Positions 41,255-48,590 of a stretch of DNA of 64,000 bases are shown here, one piece after another (the stretch's first letter is position 1; each line of letters opens with the position of its first letter). Both the position numbers and the translations under genes were made by a program. A model generated the notes under the pieces. The model saw only the letters and a program-made list of their open reading frames with translations, made no database searches and was not told where the DNA came from. Source of the stretch: Nocardia xishanensis NBRC 101358 (GTDB lineage Bacteria > Actinomycetota > Actinomycetes > Mycobacteriales > Mycobacteriaceae); contig NZ_BDCF01000020.1 in the NCBI RefSeq assembly GCF_001613365.1, positions 79,030-143,029 of the forward strand. The letters are read 5' to 3'.

Positions 41255-42025
41255 TCAGACCGCCTTTCCATCGTTGCGGTCTGTGACCTGGGGGATTTCG
41301 TGATCAGCGGCTCCGCCCGCGATCACCCGGAGCCCGGGTCGCGGAGCGAGCGAGGAAGACGTCTCGGCCTTCTTGACCAGCAGCTGGTCCAGATCGGTGA
41401 GGGTCAACTTCGGCCCGGCCGACAGATCCAAACCCGCCGCAGCAGTCCGGATCGCGTTCTTCACCGCTTCACCGCGGCAGTAGTAGGTCAGACCCGCGCA
41501 GTCCGCGCGCCGAGCGACATCCAGCGCTTGCGCCACCGAGGTACGCGCTGCCGCAGCACTTTTCGCAGTCAGCTCGACCTCGACCGCCCACAAATCACCA
41601 GCAGCGGTGACGTAGCGGCCGTCGTGGATGTGCGGGCGCGTCTGCCCGGCCTTCACCAGGCCGACCTCGCCGCGCAGCAGCCGCTCCGACGTCCAACGGT
41701 CGAGATCCATGCCGGTCAGGGCCAACCGGAGTTGAAAGACCGCCTTGGTGTGAGCCGCCATCTTCGGCGTTGGCACCCAATAGCGCACCGGTCGGCCGAG
41801 CAGGGCCTCCGCCGACGACTTCGTAGGGAAGATCCACGCCGGGCCGAGTACCGGCCGCGGTCGCCGATCACTGATCATTCCGGCCACGGCCCACCGCGAC
41901 ACGATGCGATAGGTCCGCGAACTGCTCACACCCAACATCTCTGCGACCACGTCCATCGGTGCGCCGTACATCTCGGCGAGCATCGTGAGACCGGACATGT
42001 CCCGCGGTGAAAGCCGAATGCTCAT
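41255..42025 (-). CDS. Replication-relaxation (Replic_Relax) family protein
   Basis: A 256-residue protein starting at ATG 42025, overlapping the upstream stop (ATGA). It begins with a winged helix (MSIRLSPRDMSGLTMLAEMYGAPMDVVAEMLGVSSSRTYRIVSRWAVAGMI) and continues with the Replic_Relax core (AHTKAVFQLRLALTGMDLDRWTSERLLRGE; GDLWAVEVELTAKSAAAARTSVAQAL; GLTYYCRGEAVKNAIR). The family is found beside transfer ATPases on actinobacterial and firmicute plasmids and is thought to act at origins or relaxosomes; a nuclease-like fold with D/E-x-E in AVEVEL is visible. Its stop is 2 bp before the ATPase start. Confidence 0.85.
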   Translation of the reverse strand: MSIRLSPRDMSGLTMLAEMYGAPMDVVAEMLGVSSSRTYRIVSRWAVAGMISDRRPRPVLGPAWIFPTKSSAEALLGRPVRYWVPTPKMAAHTKAVFQLRLALTGMDLDRWTSERLLRGEVGLVKAGQTRPHIHDGRYVTAAGDLWAVEVELTAKSAAAARTSVAQALDVARRADCAGLTYYCRGEAVKNAIRTAAAGLDLSAGPKLTLTDLDQLLVKKAETSSSLAPRPGLRVIAGGAADHEIPQVTDRNDGKAV

Positions 42026-42429
42026 CGCTCCATTCCTTCTCTTTCGGTGTTCCGTGCGAGCGCGTCGGCCAGGGCGTTGCCCGTGCAGCCCGCCAGGGCG
42101 CTGGTGGATGTGGTCCAACCCGGGCCCGGATCCCCTGGCGCCTCGTCGAACTCGGCGCGGTCGACGCCGTGCCGCTCCGCGGCACGCAACTGGTGCTCAC
42201 GCGTCGCCTTCGCCAGCGCCGCCAACTGAGCCGCAGTCGCGGGCCGCTTCGGCGCGGCCTTGCCCACGTCGAACAAGTGCGCGACCTGCTCTCGGCCGCG
42301 ACGGTGGAACGGAATCCGGCCCGCGATGTCCTGGCCGTTCGGACGCAGACCCTCGGCCGCGAGCTGGCGACGGGTCCGCAGATGCGCGGGCGCCATGCGC
42401 CATGCGTAAGTCGGAATGCCTTCGCTCAC
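42022..42429 (-). CDS. Basic element protein with shared C-terminal motif (tag copy 3)
   Basis: A 135-residue basic protein starting at GTG 42429, overlapping the upstream stop (GTGA). It carries HLRTRRQLAAEGLRPNGQDIAGRIPFHRRG, then a helix ATAAQLAALAKATREHQLRAAERHG. The C-terminus reads GPGWTTSTSALAG, GNALADALARN, EREGMER. The RRQLAAEGLRPNGQ block is Arg-rich and may bind nucleic acid; I do not know the family. Confidence 0.75.
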   Translation of the reverse strand: MSEGIPTYAWRMAPAHLRTRRQLAAEGLRPNGQDIAGRIPFHRRGREQVAHLFDVGKAAPKRPATAAQLAALAKATREHQLRAAERHGVDRAEFDEAPGDPGPGWTTSTSALAGCTGNALADALARNTEREGMER

Positions 42430-42683
42430 CGCGACCACCCCGCCGGAGTCGGCACCGCCCGTTCCACCTGCACGCAATCGGTCCGGTGGACCTCATGGGC
42501 GCGGCAGATGTTCGGCGACGGCCGATAGTCCTGGTAATCGAGCCACGCCGCCGTGCAACCGGCCATCGCGGCCAGCAATCCCAGGATCAGCAGCGCCAGC
42601 CGCGCCTGCGGCGGCAGCAATCCGAACAGCTGGCTACCCGCGCGAGCAGCCATAACGTCCGTCTTCACGACCGGGCCGATCAC
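42426..42683 (-). CDS. Single-pass membrane protein
   Basis: An 85-residue protein starting at GTG 42683, overlapping the upstream stop (GTGA). It has one membrane helix (ARLALLILGLLAAMAGCTAAWL) followed by an extracellular segment with two cysteines (PNICRAHEVHRTDCVQVE) that could form a disulphide. A small accessory of the transfer membrane complex is likely. Confidence 0.72.
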   Translation of the reverse strand: MIGPVVKTDVMAARAGSQLFGLLPPQARLALLILGLLAAMAGCTAAWLDYQDYRPSPNICRAHEVHRTDCVQVERAVPTPAGWSR

Positions 42684-43162
42684 AGCGACCGCCCCTCCCG
42701 GTCGGCGTTCCGCGCGACCGCGTCGGCCAGGGCGTTGTCCGTGCTCGCATAGCCTGCGAGAGCGCTGGTGGATGCGTTCCAGGCCGGGCCCGAATCCTCA
42801 ACCGCCTGGTCGGTCGCCGACAGCTCGTCCTGCTCACGCTCCGGGCGCGGGTACTCGCGGACCTTTACCGCCGACTCCCGCGCCGCGCGCAGGAAGGACA
42901 AAGGAGCGTCCATGTAGGTCTCGTGCACGTACCCGAGGCGGGTCGCTGTCGAGTTGACGTTGACGCTGCCGAACTCCTCCGGCGACGAGTACTCGTACTT
43001 CCCGGGCTTGTCGTAGCGGCCCTCGTCGGCCAACGACTGCAACGCCTGGTAGCGGGCCTGCAACGCGATCGTCCGCTGCCGCAACATCTCCTGGGCACGG
43101 ATGATGTCGTCCAACTCGTCCGACAACTCGACCGGATCATGGGGCAGCTCCGATGCGCTCAT
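42680..43162 (-). CDS. Helical element protein with shared C-terminal motif (tag copy 4)
   Basis: A 160-residue protein starting at ATG 43162, overlapping the upstream stop (ATGA). A helical N-terminus (VELSDELDDIIRAQEMLRQRTIALQARYQALQSL) is followed by a strand region (YEYSSPEEFGSVNVNSTATRLGYVHETYMDAPLSFL) and a C-terminus of SGPAWNASTSALAG, DNALADAVARN, DREGRSL. The longer open frame to 43462 is a shadow of the two small genes upstream. Confidence 0.75.
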   Translation of the reverse strand: MSASELPHDPVELSDELDDIIRAQEMLRQRTIALQARYQALQSLADEGRYDKPGKYEYSSPEEFGSVNVNSTATRLGYVHETYMDAPLSFLRAARESAVKVREYPRPEREQDELSATDQAVEDSGPAWNASTSALAGYASTDNALADAVARNADREGRSL

Positions 43163-43314
43163 CGCCGCACCCCCAAACGGGACCGTCCCGCCACGCGCCA
43201 CAGCGCGACGACGGCCAGCAGCATCACCGTGAACCCGACCAACTCCGGTGCCGTCAGGACGAAATAGCCGACGGCGATCCCCGCGATGGCCACATAGAAC
43301 GTACGAGCCCGCAT
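43159..43314 (-). CDS. 51-residue two-helix membrane protein
   Basis: Too short for many callers, but clearly part of the operon: ATG 43314 sits within the upstream stop (GTGATG), and its own stop overlaps the next start (ATGA). It encodes RTFYVAIAGIAVGYFVLTAPELVGFTVMLLAVVALWRVA, two adjacent membrane helices with basic ends. Third positions are G/C-rich. Confidence 0.7.
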   Translation of the reverse strand: MRARTFYVAIAGIAVGYFVLTAPELVGFTVMLLAVVALWRVAGRSRLGVRR

Positions 43315-43487
43315 CACGCCGCCCTCCGACGCTGCGGGTTGCCGAGCAACGCAGACAGCTTGGCTCGGGCGTCATCCGACATTGGCGGCGCCTGGGCGAT
43401 GATTTCCTCGATGTATTCGGCGAGCCGGTCGGACTCGTCCCGACGCCTTCCTTCGGCCGCATGGAGGCGCCGACCTTGGGCGCTCAT
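43314..43487 (-). CDS. 57-residue helical protein
   Basis: Starts at ATG 43487, overlapping the HTH gene's stop (ATGA). The protein is basic at both ends (GRRLHAAEGRRRDE; NPQRRRAA) with an acidic amphipathic helix between (SDRLAEYIEEIIAQAPPMSDDARAKLSALLG). It could be a small DNA-binding or adaptor protein. Its place right after the HTH/excisionase-like gene is notable. Confidence 0.65.
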   Translation of the reverse strand: MSAQGRRLHAAEGRRRDESDRLAEYIEEIIAQAPPMSDDARAKLSALLGNPQRRRAA

Positions 43488-43723
43488 GCGACGTCCTCCG
43501 GAACCTCGATGTTGACGGGCTGCACCAACGCCAGCAGCTCAGCGTGGTTGACCCTCAGCAGGTGCCCGTTGATGCGGAAGCCCCGCAAGTGGCCAGCGGC
43601 GATCCAGTTTCGGATCGTCTTCGCGTCCACGTCGACGAGCGCGGCGGCGGTCTTGAGGCTGATAAGCCTGCGCGCGTCGGTGCCGCTCGCGTCGCCGAAT
43701 GTCTTCTGCGCCAAGTTATTCAC
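43484..43723 (-). CDS. MerR/excisionase-like helix-turn-helix protein
   Basis: A 79-residue protein and first gene of the 14-gene operon. LISLKTAAALVDVDAKTIRNWIAAGHLRGFRINGHLLRVNHAELLALV is a typical helix_turn_helix_17 / Xis fold: HTH, then a wing that ends with a residue pattern for phosphate contacts. Such proteins direct excision or act as element regulators. It is divergent from the XRE-PLD regulator over a 134-bp promoter region. Confidence 0.85.
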   Translation of the reverse strand: MNNLAQKTFGDASGTDARRLISLKTAAALVDVDAKTIRNWIAAGHLRGFRINGHLLRVNHAELLALVQPVNIEVPEDVA

Positions 43724-43857
43724 TCCCTCTCAAGTAGGAAAACCGTTGCAATTCACTACTTTTCGGGAAAATCAGCGACGCTAGCACCGCATAGCTGGAC
43801 GACTCAGGACGTCTCGAGTACAGTAAAGAAGTCCCTACTCGTCCCAAAGGGGTTGCG
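43724..43857. promoter_or_regulatory. Divergent promoter region of E1 with dyad operator
   Basis: An AT-richer 134-bp gap. It has an inverted repeat CGAGTA (43815-43820) / TACTCG (43836-43841) just before the XRE-PLD start, and related AGTAGG / CTACTT sequences near 43732 and 43763 by the operon start. These could be the sites by which the XRE-PLD regulator controls both directions. Confidence 0.55.
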
Positions 43858-44613
43858 ATGCCGAACGATCGCTTACGTGACGCACTGCTTCGAAACGGCC
43901 TGGACATCCCCGCCGTCGCGGCGGCCGCCAAAGTCGAGGAGAAGACGGTCGAGCGGTGGATAACGAAGGGCCGCACGCCATACCCGCGGCATCGTCACAC
44001 CGTTGCGGCGCTCGTTCACGAGACCGAGAACTACCTATGGCCAGATGCCGTTGCGCCGGAACGTCGAGCAGAAATCGCTGAAGCGGAGGTGATCAAGGTC
44101 TATCCGCATCGCAACTCGATCCCACTCGATCTGTGGTCCCGGCTCGTGTCCAACGCCACCGATAATGTCGACGTCCTCGTCCTGGCGGGCTTGTTCCTCG
44201 CCGAGGAGCCAGCATTCGCTCGAACGATTCGGCAGAAGGCACGCGACGGAATGAAGGTGCGAATGCTGTTCGGCGACCCTGACGCACCCGAGGCGACGAA
44301 GCGCAGCGCCGAGGAACGTCTTGCATCCGCGACCGTGCCCGCCCGAATCCAGAACGCACTCGCGCTGATCCGACCGCTCCTTGACATCGACGGCGTAGAC
44401 ATCCGATTCCACGGAACGACGCTGTATAACTCGATCTTCAGGTTTGACGACGAGATGATCGTCAACATGCACGTCTACGGCCAGCCGGGCGCGTACGCGC
44501 CAGCCCTCCATCTGCGACAACTGCCCGCGGGCGATCTCTTCGAGACGTACATGACTAGCTTCGAGCAGGTATGGACCGAGAGCACCCCAGCGGACTTCGG
44601 AGGTCGAGCATGA
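43858..44613 (+). CDS. XRE helix-turn-helix fused to phospholipase-D-like domain
   Basis: A 251-residue protein. Residues 1-55 are an HTH (GLDIPAVAAAAKVEEKTVERWITKGRTPYPRHRHTVAALV). About residues 85-235 form a PLD-like/DUF5919-type domain (DLWSRLVSNATDNVDVLVLAGLFLAEEPAFARTIRQKARDGMKVRMLFGDPD; VDIRFHGTTLYNSIFRFDDEMIVNMHVYG). The classical HxK pair is not complete, so it may sense rather than cut. Such fusions occur in actinobacterial elements with NUDIX and HD genes and likely control transfer. Its stop overlaps the NUDIX start (ATGA). Confidence 0.85.
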   Translation: MPNDRLRDALLRNGLDIPAVAAAAKVEEKTVERWITKGRTPYPRHRHTVAALVHETENYLWPDAVAPERRAEIAEAEVIKVYPHRNSIPLDLWSRLVSNATDNVDVLVLAGLFLAEEPAFARTIRQKARDGMKVRMLFGDPDAPEATKRSAEERLASATVPARIQNALALIRPLLDIDGVDIRFHGTTLYNSIFRFDDEMIVNMHVYGQPGAYAPALHLRQLPAGDLFETYMTSFEQVWTESTPADFGGRA

Positions 44614-45080
44614 GCCGGACCGACTACTTTCACGATCCCGCGGCGCCAGCCCCGAACAGCATTAAGGTCGCCGTGAGCGCCTTGGTGCAGGACGAGCACG
44701 GCCGCATCCTCATGATTCGGCGCACAGACAACGACAAGTACTCCATCCCTGGTGGCGGCCTGGAAGCTGGCGAGACTGTCGCCCAGGCCGTTACTCGCGA
44801 GGTCATGGAAGAGACCGGAATCGAAGTCGACGCAACCGAACTGATCGGCGTGTTCTCAAATCCCGATCATGTGATCGCCTACGACGACGGGGAAGTCCGC
44901 CAAGAGTTCTCACTTTGCTTCCGGGCGAATCCCATCGGAGGTACGCCACGAACCAGCTCGGAGTCCAAGGAGGTTCGGTGGGTCGAGCCCGCCGAACTCG
45001 ACGAGCTCGATGTCCACCCGTCGATCCGGCTCCGCATCAGCAAGGGACTCGAAGCGTCGGGTGACCCCTACTTCACTTGA
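44610..45080 (+). CDS. NUDIX hydrolase
   Basis: A 156-residue NUDIX protein starting at ATG 44610, overlapping the regulator's stop. The NUDIX box is complete: GGGLEAGETVAQAVTREVMEETGIEV (Gx5Ex7REUxEExGU). A strand LIGVFSNPDHVIAYDDGEVRQEFSLCF follows. It hydrolyses a nucleoside-diphosphate-linked compound that may be the signal read by the PLD-like regulator. NUDIX genes are a recurring part of regulatory modules in actinomycete integrative elements. Its 3' end overlaps the convergent HD gene by 13 bp. Confidence 0.9.
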   Translation: MSRTDYFHDPAAPAPNSIKVAVSALVQDEHGRILMIRRTDNDKYSIPGGGLEAGETVAQAVTREVMEETGIEVDATELIGVFSNPDHVIAYDDGEVRQEFSLCFRANPIGGTPRTSSESKEVRWVEPAELDELDVHPSIRLRISKGLEASGDPYFT

Positions 45081-45619
45081 GCGGCCGCCTCCGCAATGCG
45101 TTGCTCGGTCCTCGCTGCGGCCTCGACCAAGTACGGCGCAGCCTCCGCGACCGCGTCCGCGACAACATGGCCTGTTCCGTACCTGGCTTGGACCTCAGCG
45201 ACCCTTTCCTCAACGCTGGTTGTGCCCCCGGTAGGGGTAGTCGTCATGTCTGCCCACCAGAGCGCATCCCGCAAGGGCGTGCGCTCGTCGGCCCACTCGA
45301 TCTCGATTGCACGCCGGCGGGCTTCGACTTGGGCGGCGGAGTGATTGGCCACGAGCCCGCACAGACGCTCGCCAGCACCAACCTGCCGGAGATATAGGGC
45401 ACCATCAACTGGATGGAAGTCGTTTACGCACAGGTCTTCCGCGTAGCCGATGTCGTGCAGCCACGCAGCGGCGAGCAGAAGGTTCGGGTCATCGACGACC
45501 GCAGCGGCTTGGGCAGCGTGACGGGCAACTCCCACAACATGAGCGAGTCGCCGGGGAAGCGTCGCCAGGTATGACCGCGCCAGCTGTTCGGCCCACTGCG
45601 GTAGTGCGTCATCGGTCAT
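45068..45619 (-). CDS. HD-domain phosphohydrolase-like protein
   Basis: A 183-residue protein with the HD signature HVVGVARHAAQAAAVVDDPNLLLAAAWLHDIGYAED and a second His region GLVANHSAAQVEARR. HD proteins hydrolyse phosphate esters or nucleotides using a metal. It probably acts together with the NUDIX enzyme and the XRE-PLD regulator. It is convergent with the NUDIX gene, overlapping by 13 bp. Confidence 0.82.
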   Translation of the reverse strand: MTDDALPQWAEQLARSYLATLPRRLAHVVGVARHAAQAAAVVDDPNLLLAAAWLHDIGYAEDLCVNDFHPVDGALYLRQVGAGERLCGLVANHSAAQVEARRRAIEIEWADERTPLRDALWWADMTTTPTGGTTSVEERVAEVQARYGTGHVVADAVAEAAPYLVEAAARTEQRIAEAAAQVK

Positions 45620-45807
45620 GAGGACAACGTTATCGAGCAGTGGTCTCGCCGACCAGGGTTAGACACCCTAGTTGCGCAGCTCCCGGCTGCTGACATGGAC
45701 CACAACTTTGAAGGTGCGCCGATCGCTTTGGAGTTTGTGCGCGACGACGTCCGAATCAAGGACCTACCATCTTACGGAACCCACTAGCCAATTTATCTGG
45801 AGTGTGT

Positions 45808-46338
45808 ATGACAACTCGAGACTCCATACCCGCCGATCTCGTCCGCGATCTGATGATCGAGGCTGGCTATAGGTGTGCAGTTCCCACCTGTCGAACTGTC
45901 GAACCGCTTGATATCGAGCACATAGAAGACTACGCCGTCGTCAGGAAGCACGAGTTCTCAAATATGATCGTTCTTTGCACAAACTGTCACCGCAGAAAGG
46001 GCACCGGACCTCGCAAGATTGACCGGAAAGCGCTGCGGATCATAAAACAGAATCTCTCCGTAGTCAATCAGCGCTACAACGAATTAGAACGCCGCATCCT
46101 AGAGCACTTCGTAGAAAATGCAGACGACCGATACGTGCTACTCCCCGAAACACCTGTACTGTTCTCCTACCTCATAAAGGACGGACTAATTGTGGGCCTT
46201 TCTGGATCCGAGGTAAAAGAGGCGCTCCATGGCGAAACGGAGGGCGGGCGAGGATTCCATATCACTCGAGGTTATGCGCTCACGGACGACGGAAAGCGGC
46301 TAGTGGCAAAGTTACGGGAAAGCGCAGAGGCAATCTAG
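45808..46338 (+). CDS. HNH endonuclease-like protein
   Basis: A 176-residue protein starting at ATG 45808 with GGAG upstream. The HNH/zinc-finger module occupies the first half: YRCAVPTCRTVEPLDIEHIEDYAVVRKHEFSNMIVLCTNCHRRKGTG, with the two Cys pairs, the His of DIEHI, Asn in NMIVL and His in NCHRRK. The C-terminal part (LLPETPVLFSYLIKDGLIVGLSG; GFHITRGYALTDDGKRLVAKL) looks like a winged helix. Base composition is clearly lower in GC than the transfer operon, suggesting separate acquisition. It is likely a defence or competition nuclease carried by E1. Confidence 0.8.
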   Translation: MTTRDSIPADLVRDLMIEAGYRCAVPTCRTVEPLDIEHIEDYAVVRKHEFSNMIVLCTNCHRRKGTGPRKIDRKALRIIKQNLSVVNQRYNELERRILEHFVENADDRYVLLPETPVLFSYLIKDGLIVGLSGSEVKEALHGETEGGRGFHITRGYALTDDGKRLVAKLRESAEAI

Positions 46339-46362
46339 GGACGCTACCGGTGAGCGATCAAG

Positions 46363-46480
46363 GTGATCCTTGTACGGGCACCTGCGGTTGCGCAGCGGCT
46401 AGAACTGGAGGTGCCGCAAAGCTGGATCTACCTATCCTGCGGCGTCACCGCCACTACAGTTCTGGCGCGCGAACGACTAA
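46363..46480 (+). pseudogene. Possible excisionase remnant at E1 right end
   Basis: The frame from GTG 46363 encodes PAVAQRLELEVPQSWIYLSC, strongly reminiscent of the first helices of helix_turn_helix_17/Xis proteins, and then degenerates without the usual wing. Position next to the E1 right att core fits an old xis gene. Evidence is short. Confidence 0.35.
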
Positions 46481-46507
46481 GCCCCACCCAGATCTCCAGA
46501 CGGGGCT
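46480..46507. terminator. Hairpin near E1 right end
   Basis: AGCCCC (46480-46485) pairs with GGGGCT (46502-46507), with a GATCTCC-containing loop. It lies about 67 bp left of the att core, in the same relative place as the hairpin at 27401-27436. It could end transcription of a ychF that reads through the E1-type tail. Confidence 0.5.
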
Positions 46508-46573
46508 CAGCAGAGTCGCGTTACCAACGGTGATTCAGACCTGCTCTACTTCTTCGCTGGCGCTAACCCGCTT

Positions 46574-46584
46574 CGGAACTCGAC
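46574..46584. other. Internal att core (E1 right end / E2 left end)
   Basis: CGGAACTCGAC again. On the minus strand the sequence reads VEFRSGLAPAKK-stop, a YchF-like C-terminal tail that is not attached to a ychF gene here. The core lies 28 bp from the stop of the OLD-type nuclease gene. It is the junction expected from tandem insertion of two elements. Confidence 0.78.
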
Positions 46585-46612
46585 GGTGTCGAGATCCGAA
46601 ACCGCCCTTGCT

Positions 46613-48358
46613 CTAATCGAGGCGGCGTTCGATACTCAAGATGATTTCCGTCATTTCTTTGGGGACTTCATCGGATCGGATGTTTGCAGAGAGACCGCGA
46701 GCACTTATTGATTTTCCACCACTCGCACTGGACAGACGGCTTACAGCGGAGATCAAATCCTTACCCGGAACAGTCGACCGTCGCCATTCCACGTCTCGCT
46801 GCCAGTCGCGATCGAATTGGTCTCTCGTTTCCATGTAGATAGTCTTAGGGCTATCGCCCTTCTTACTTCTTATCTTCAACTCTCGGGCCTGTATTTCAGC
46901 GAAGCTCGCCTCTTTAAGCTCTTCCGAAGCCTTATCGAGAATTTCGTTGACTTTGTCTACATCCAACCCGGTCATGCGGGATATGAGCTCCGGGTGAACC
47001 AGGAAGCTCTCCAGCTCATTTCGGGACCAGATATGGGCAGATACATCTTCAGCCTTGAACTCATCGACTATCGATGATACCTCGTCATCACTAAGATAAT
47101 CGCGGTCCAGAATTACCCACACGTCCACAGAAGAGTCGAGAAAAGAGCTGTTCAGCCAGCCGAAAGCAGCGGCCATTCCTCGACGAGATGACCCGCCCAT
47201 CGGAACTACGCTCAGTCCTTGTTCTCGATAAAATCTGTGCGCCCCGACCTTTCGCGCAATATTTGAAAGTATCTTCATGTCGTTGCCTTCAACAAACAGA
47301 GCAACTTTCGAGCGGAGAGCTTTTACAAGCCGCAGATTGAATCCGGACCCTAAGGACTGCGACAGTTCCGTCATCTCGACACCCTTGGTGAGTTTTTTAG
47401 AAGACCGCTTCGTCCTGTCGATAACAACCACCGAATCTGGATTAGTTTCAGCGAGGACTTCGGGAGCATGAGTCGCCATAATAACCTGCGACTTGCGAGA
47501 CTCAGAGATACTAACCAGCCTGCGCTGCAAATCGGGATGTAAGTATACGTCCGGCTCATCCAGAATTAGGGTTTCGACTTCCCGAAGGCGCCAGATGTGA
47601 AACAATAGCTGGAACCATATCTGTAGCCCGTCACCAGCCCAGTACAACTCTTTCTCAACTTTAGAATTCGACTCGTTGAAAAACAAGTCGATCTCATTTC
47701 TCGGAACTCTGGCTTCGCAAAGTTCTATAGCTGTTATCTCCGGACTATTCGTCAGAAGAAAGGCTTTGAAGTCGTCGAAGCCAGACGGATCCGTAGAGCG
47801 AAGCTGATGTAGCTGATTCCTGAAGTGACGACTAGCAAGGCGCGTCCCCAAATTTTTGGTTACATGCTTCGCGGATAGGACAGCTTCTCTCGACTCAATC
47901 GGAGCAAGGGTCTGAATTACGCCAATCGATGAATAGCACTTGCGGGCAACGGCGATATTAGGCGGCTGCGCTCCAGCGATGTGCTCCAGGTAGAAATATG
48001 GAACAATGTCCTCAGCCTCCGGCCAGACCACATACAGAGCAGCTTTGTTCTTGAAATGCAGCTCAAGTCGAGATTCGAGAGTTCGAAATTCGTACGGCAC
48101 ATTCTCCGCAGAAAACTCGCTGTCCGCTGAGGATATTCGATAAGCGTTTACGCTCCGGCTGCGGGTCTCATCCTTCGCCACCATTTCAGGCTTGCGCAGT
48201 TTGGCATGAGAGAGCAGTTGCGCACACAATCGCAAAGCGCCGATGGCTGTCGTCTTCCCGGCATTATTCGGCCCAACGAGTATAGAGATGTCGCCACCGA
48301 ACCTCAGCGAGAATTTCTCAAACCCCTTAAAATTTGTAAGCTGCAGCCGCGCCAGCAT
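46613..48358 (-). CDS. OLD-family ATP-dependent endonuclease (AAA15-TOPRIM)
   Basis: A 581-residue protein starting at ATG 48358. The N-terminal ABC-type ATPase has Walker A LVGPNNAGKTTAIGALRL, Walker B with LILDEPDVYLHPDLQRRLV and the H-loop region ATHAPEVLAETNPD. The C-terminal TOPRIM has LFVEGNDMKIL and VWVILDRDYLSDDE. This is the class 1 OLD layout (compare GajA); no UvrD-like GajB partner is adjacent. OLD proteins act in phage defence. The gene is markedly lower in GC than the flanks and is the only gene between the att cores at 46574 and 48622, which marks it as transferred cargo. Confidence 0.92.
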   Translation of the reverse strand: MLARLQLTNFKGFEKFSLRFGGDISILVGPNNAGKTTAIGALRLCAQLLSHAKLRKPEMVAKDETRSRSVNAYRISSADSEFSAENVPYEFRTLESRLELHFKNKAALYVVWPEAEDIVPYFYLEHIAGAQPPNIAVARKCYSSIGVIQTLAPIESREAVLSAKHVTKNLGTRLASRHFRNQLHQLRSTDPSGFDDFKAFLLTNSPEITAIELCEARVPRNEIDLFFNESNSKVEKELYWAGDGLQIWFQLLFHIWRLREVETLILDEPDVYLHPDLQRRLVSISESRKSQVIMATHAPEVLAETNPDSVVVIDRTKRSSKKLTKGVEMTELSQSLGSGFNLRLVKALRSKVALFVEGNDMKILSNIARKVGAHRFYREQGLSVVPMGGSSRRGMAAAFGWLNSSFLDSSVDVWVILDRDYLSDDEVSSIVDEFKAEDVSAHIWSRNELESFLVHPELISRMTGLDVDKVNEILDKASEELKEASFAEIQARELKIRSKKGDSPKTIYMETRDQFDRDWQRDVEWRRSTVPGKDLISAVSRLSSASGGKSISARGLSANIRSDEVPKEMTEIILSIERRLD

Positions 48359-48590
48359 CCGTTCCCCTCTTTACAGAACAATCACATCGCGAGCAATATT
48401 ACAAGACTTGACGTAGCGTTTCCGGGATTAAATCCAATAGACGCATTTACCTTGAGATATCTGACCAACACAGTGAGACCGCACCGTCAAGCTGTTGACT
48501 CACTGGAGGCATACAACGATCACTATGCGCGTGCCTCGGTAGTTGGACCGCCGTATCCGCACCCCCCTCTGCTCTGTGCGCGGTCAGCCC

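Noticed and set aside
45694..45786. 30-codon ORF starting MDHNFEGAP before the HNH gene
   Set aside because: No ribosome-binding site and no recognisable pattern; may be a fragment but cannot be supported.
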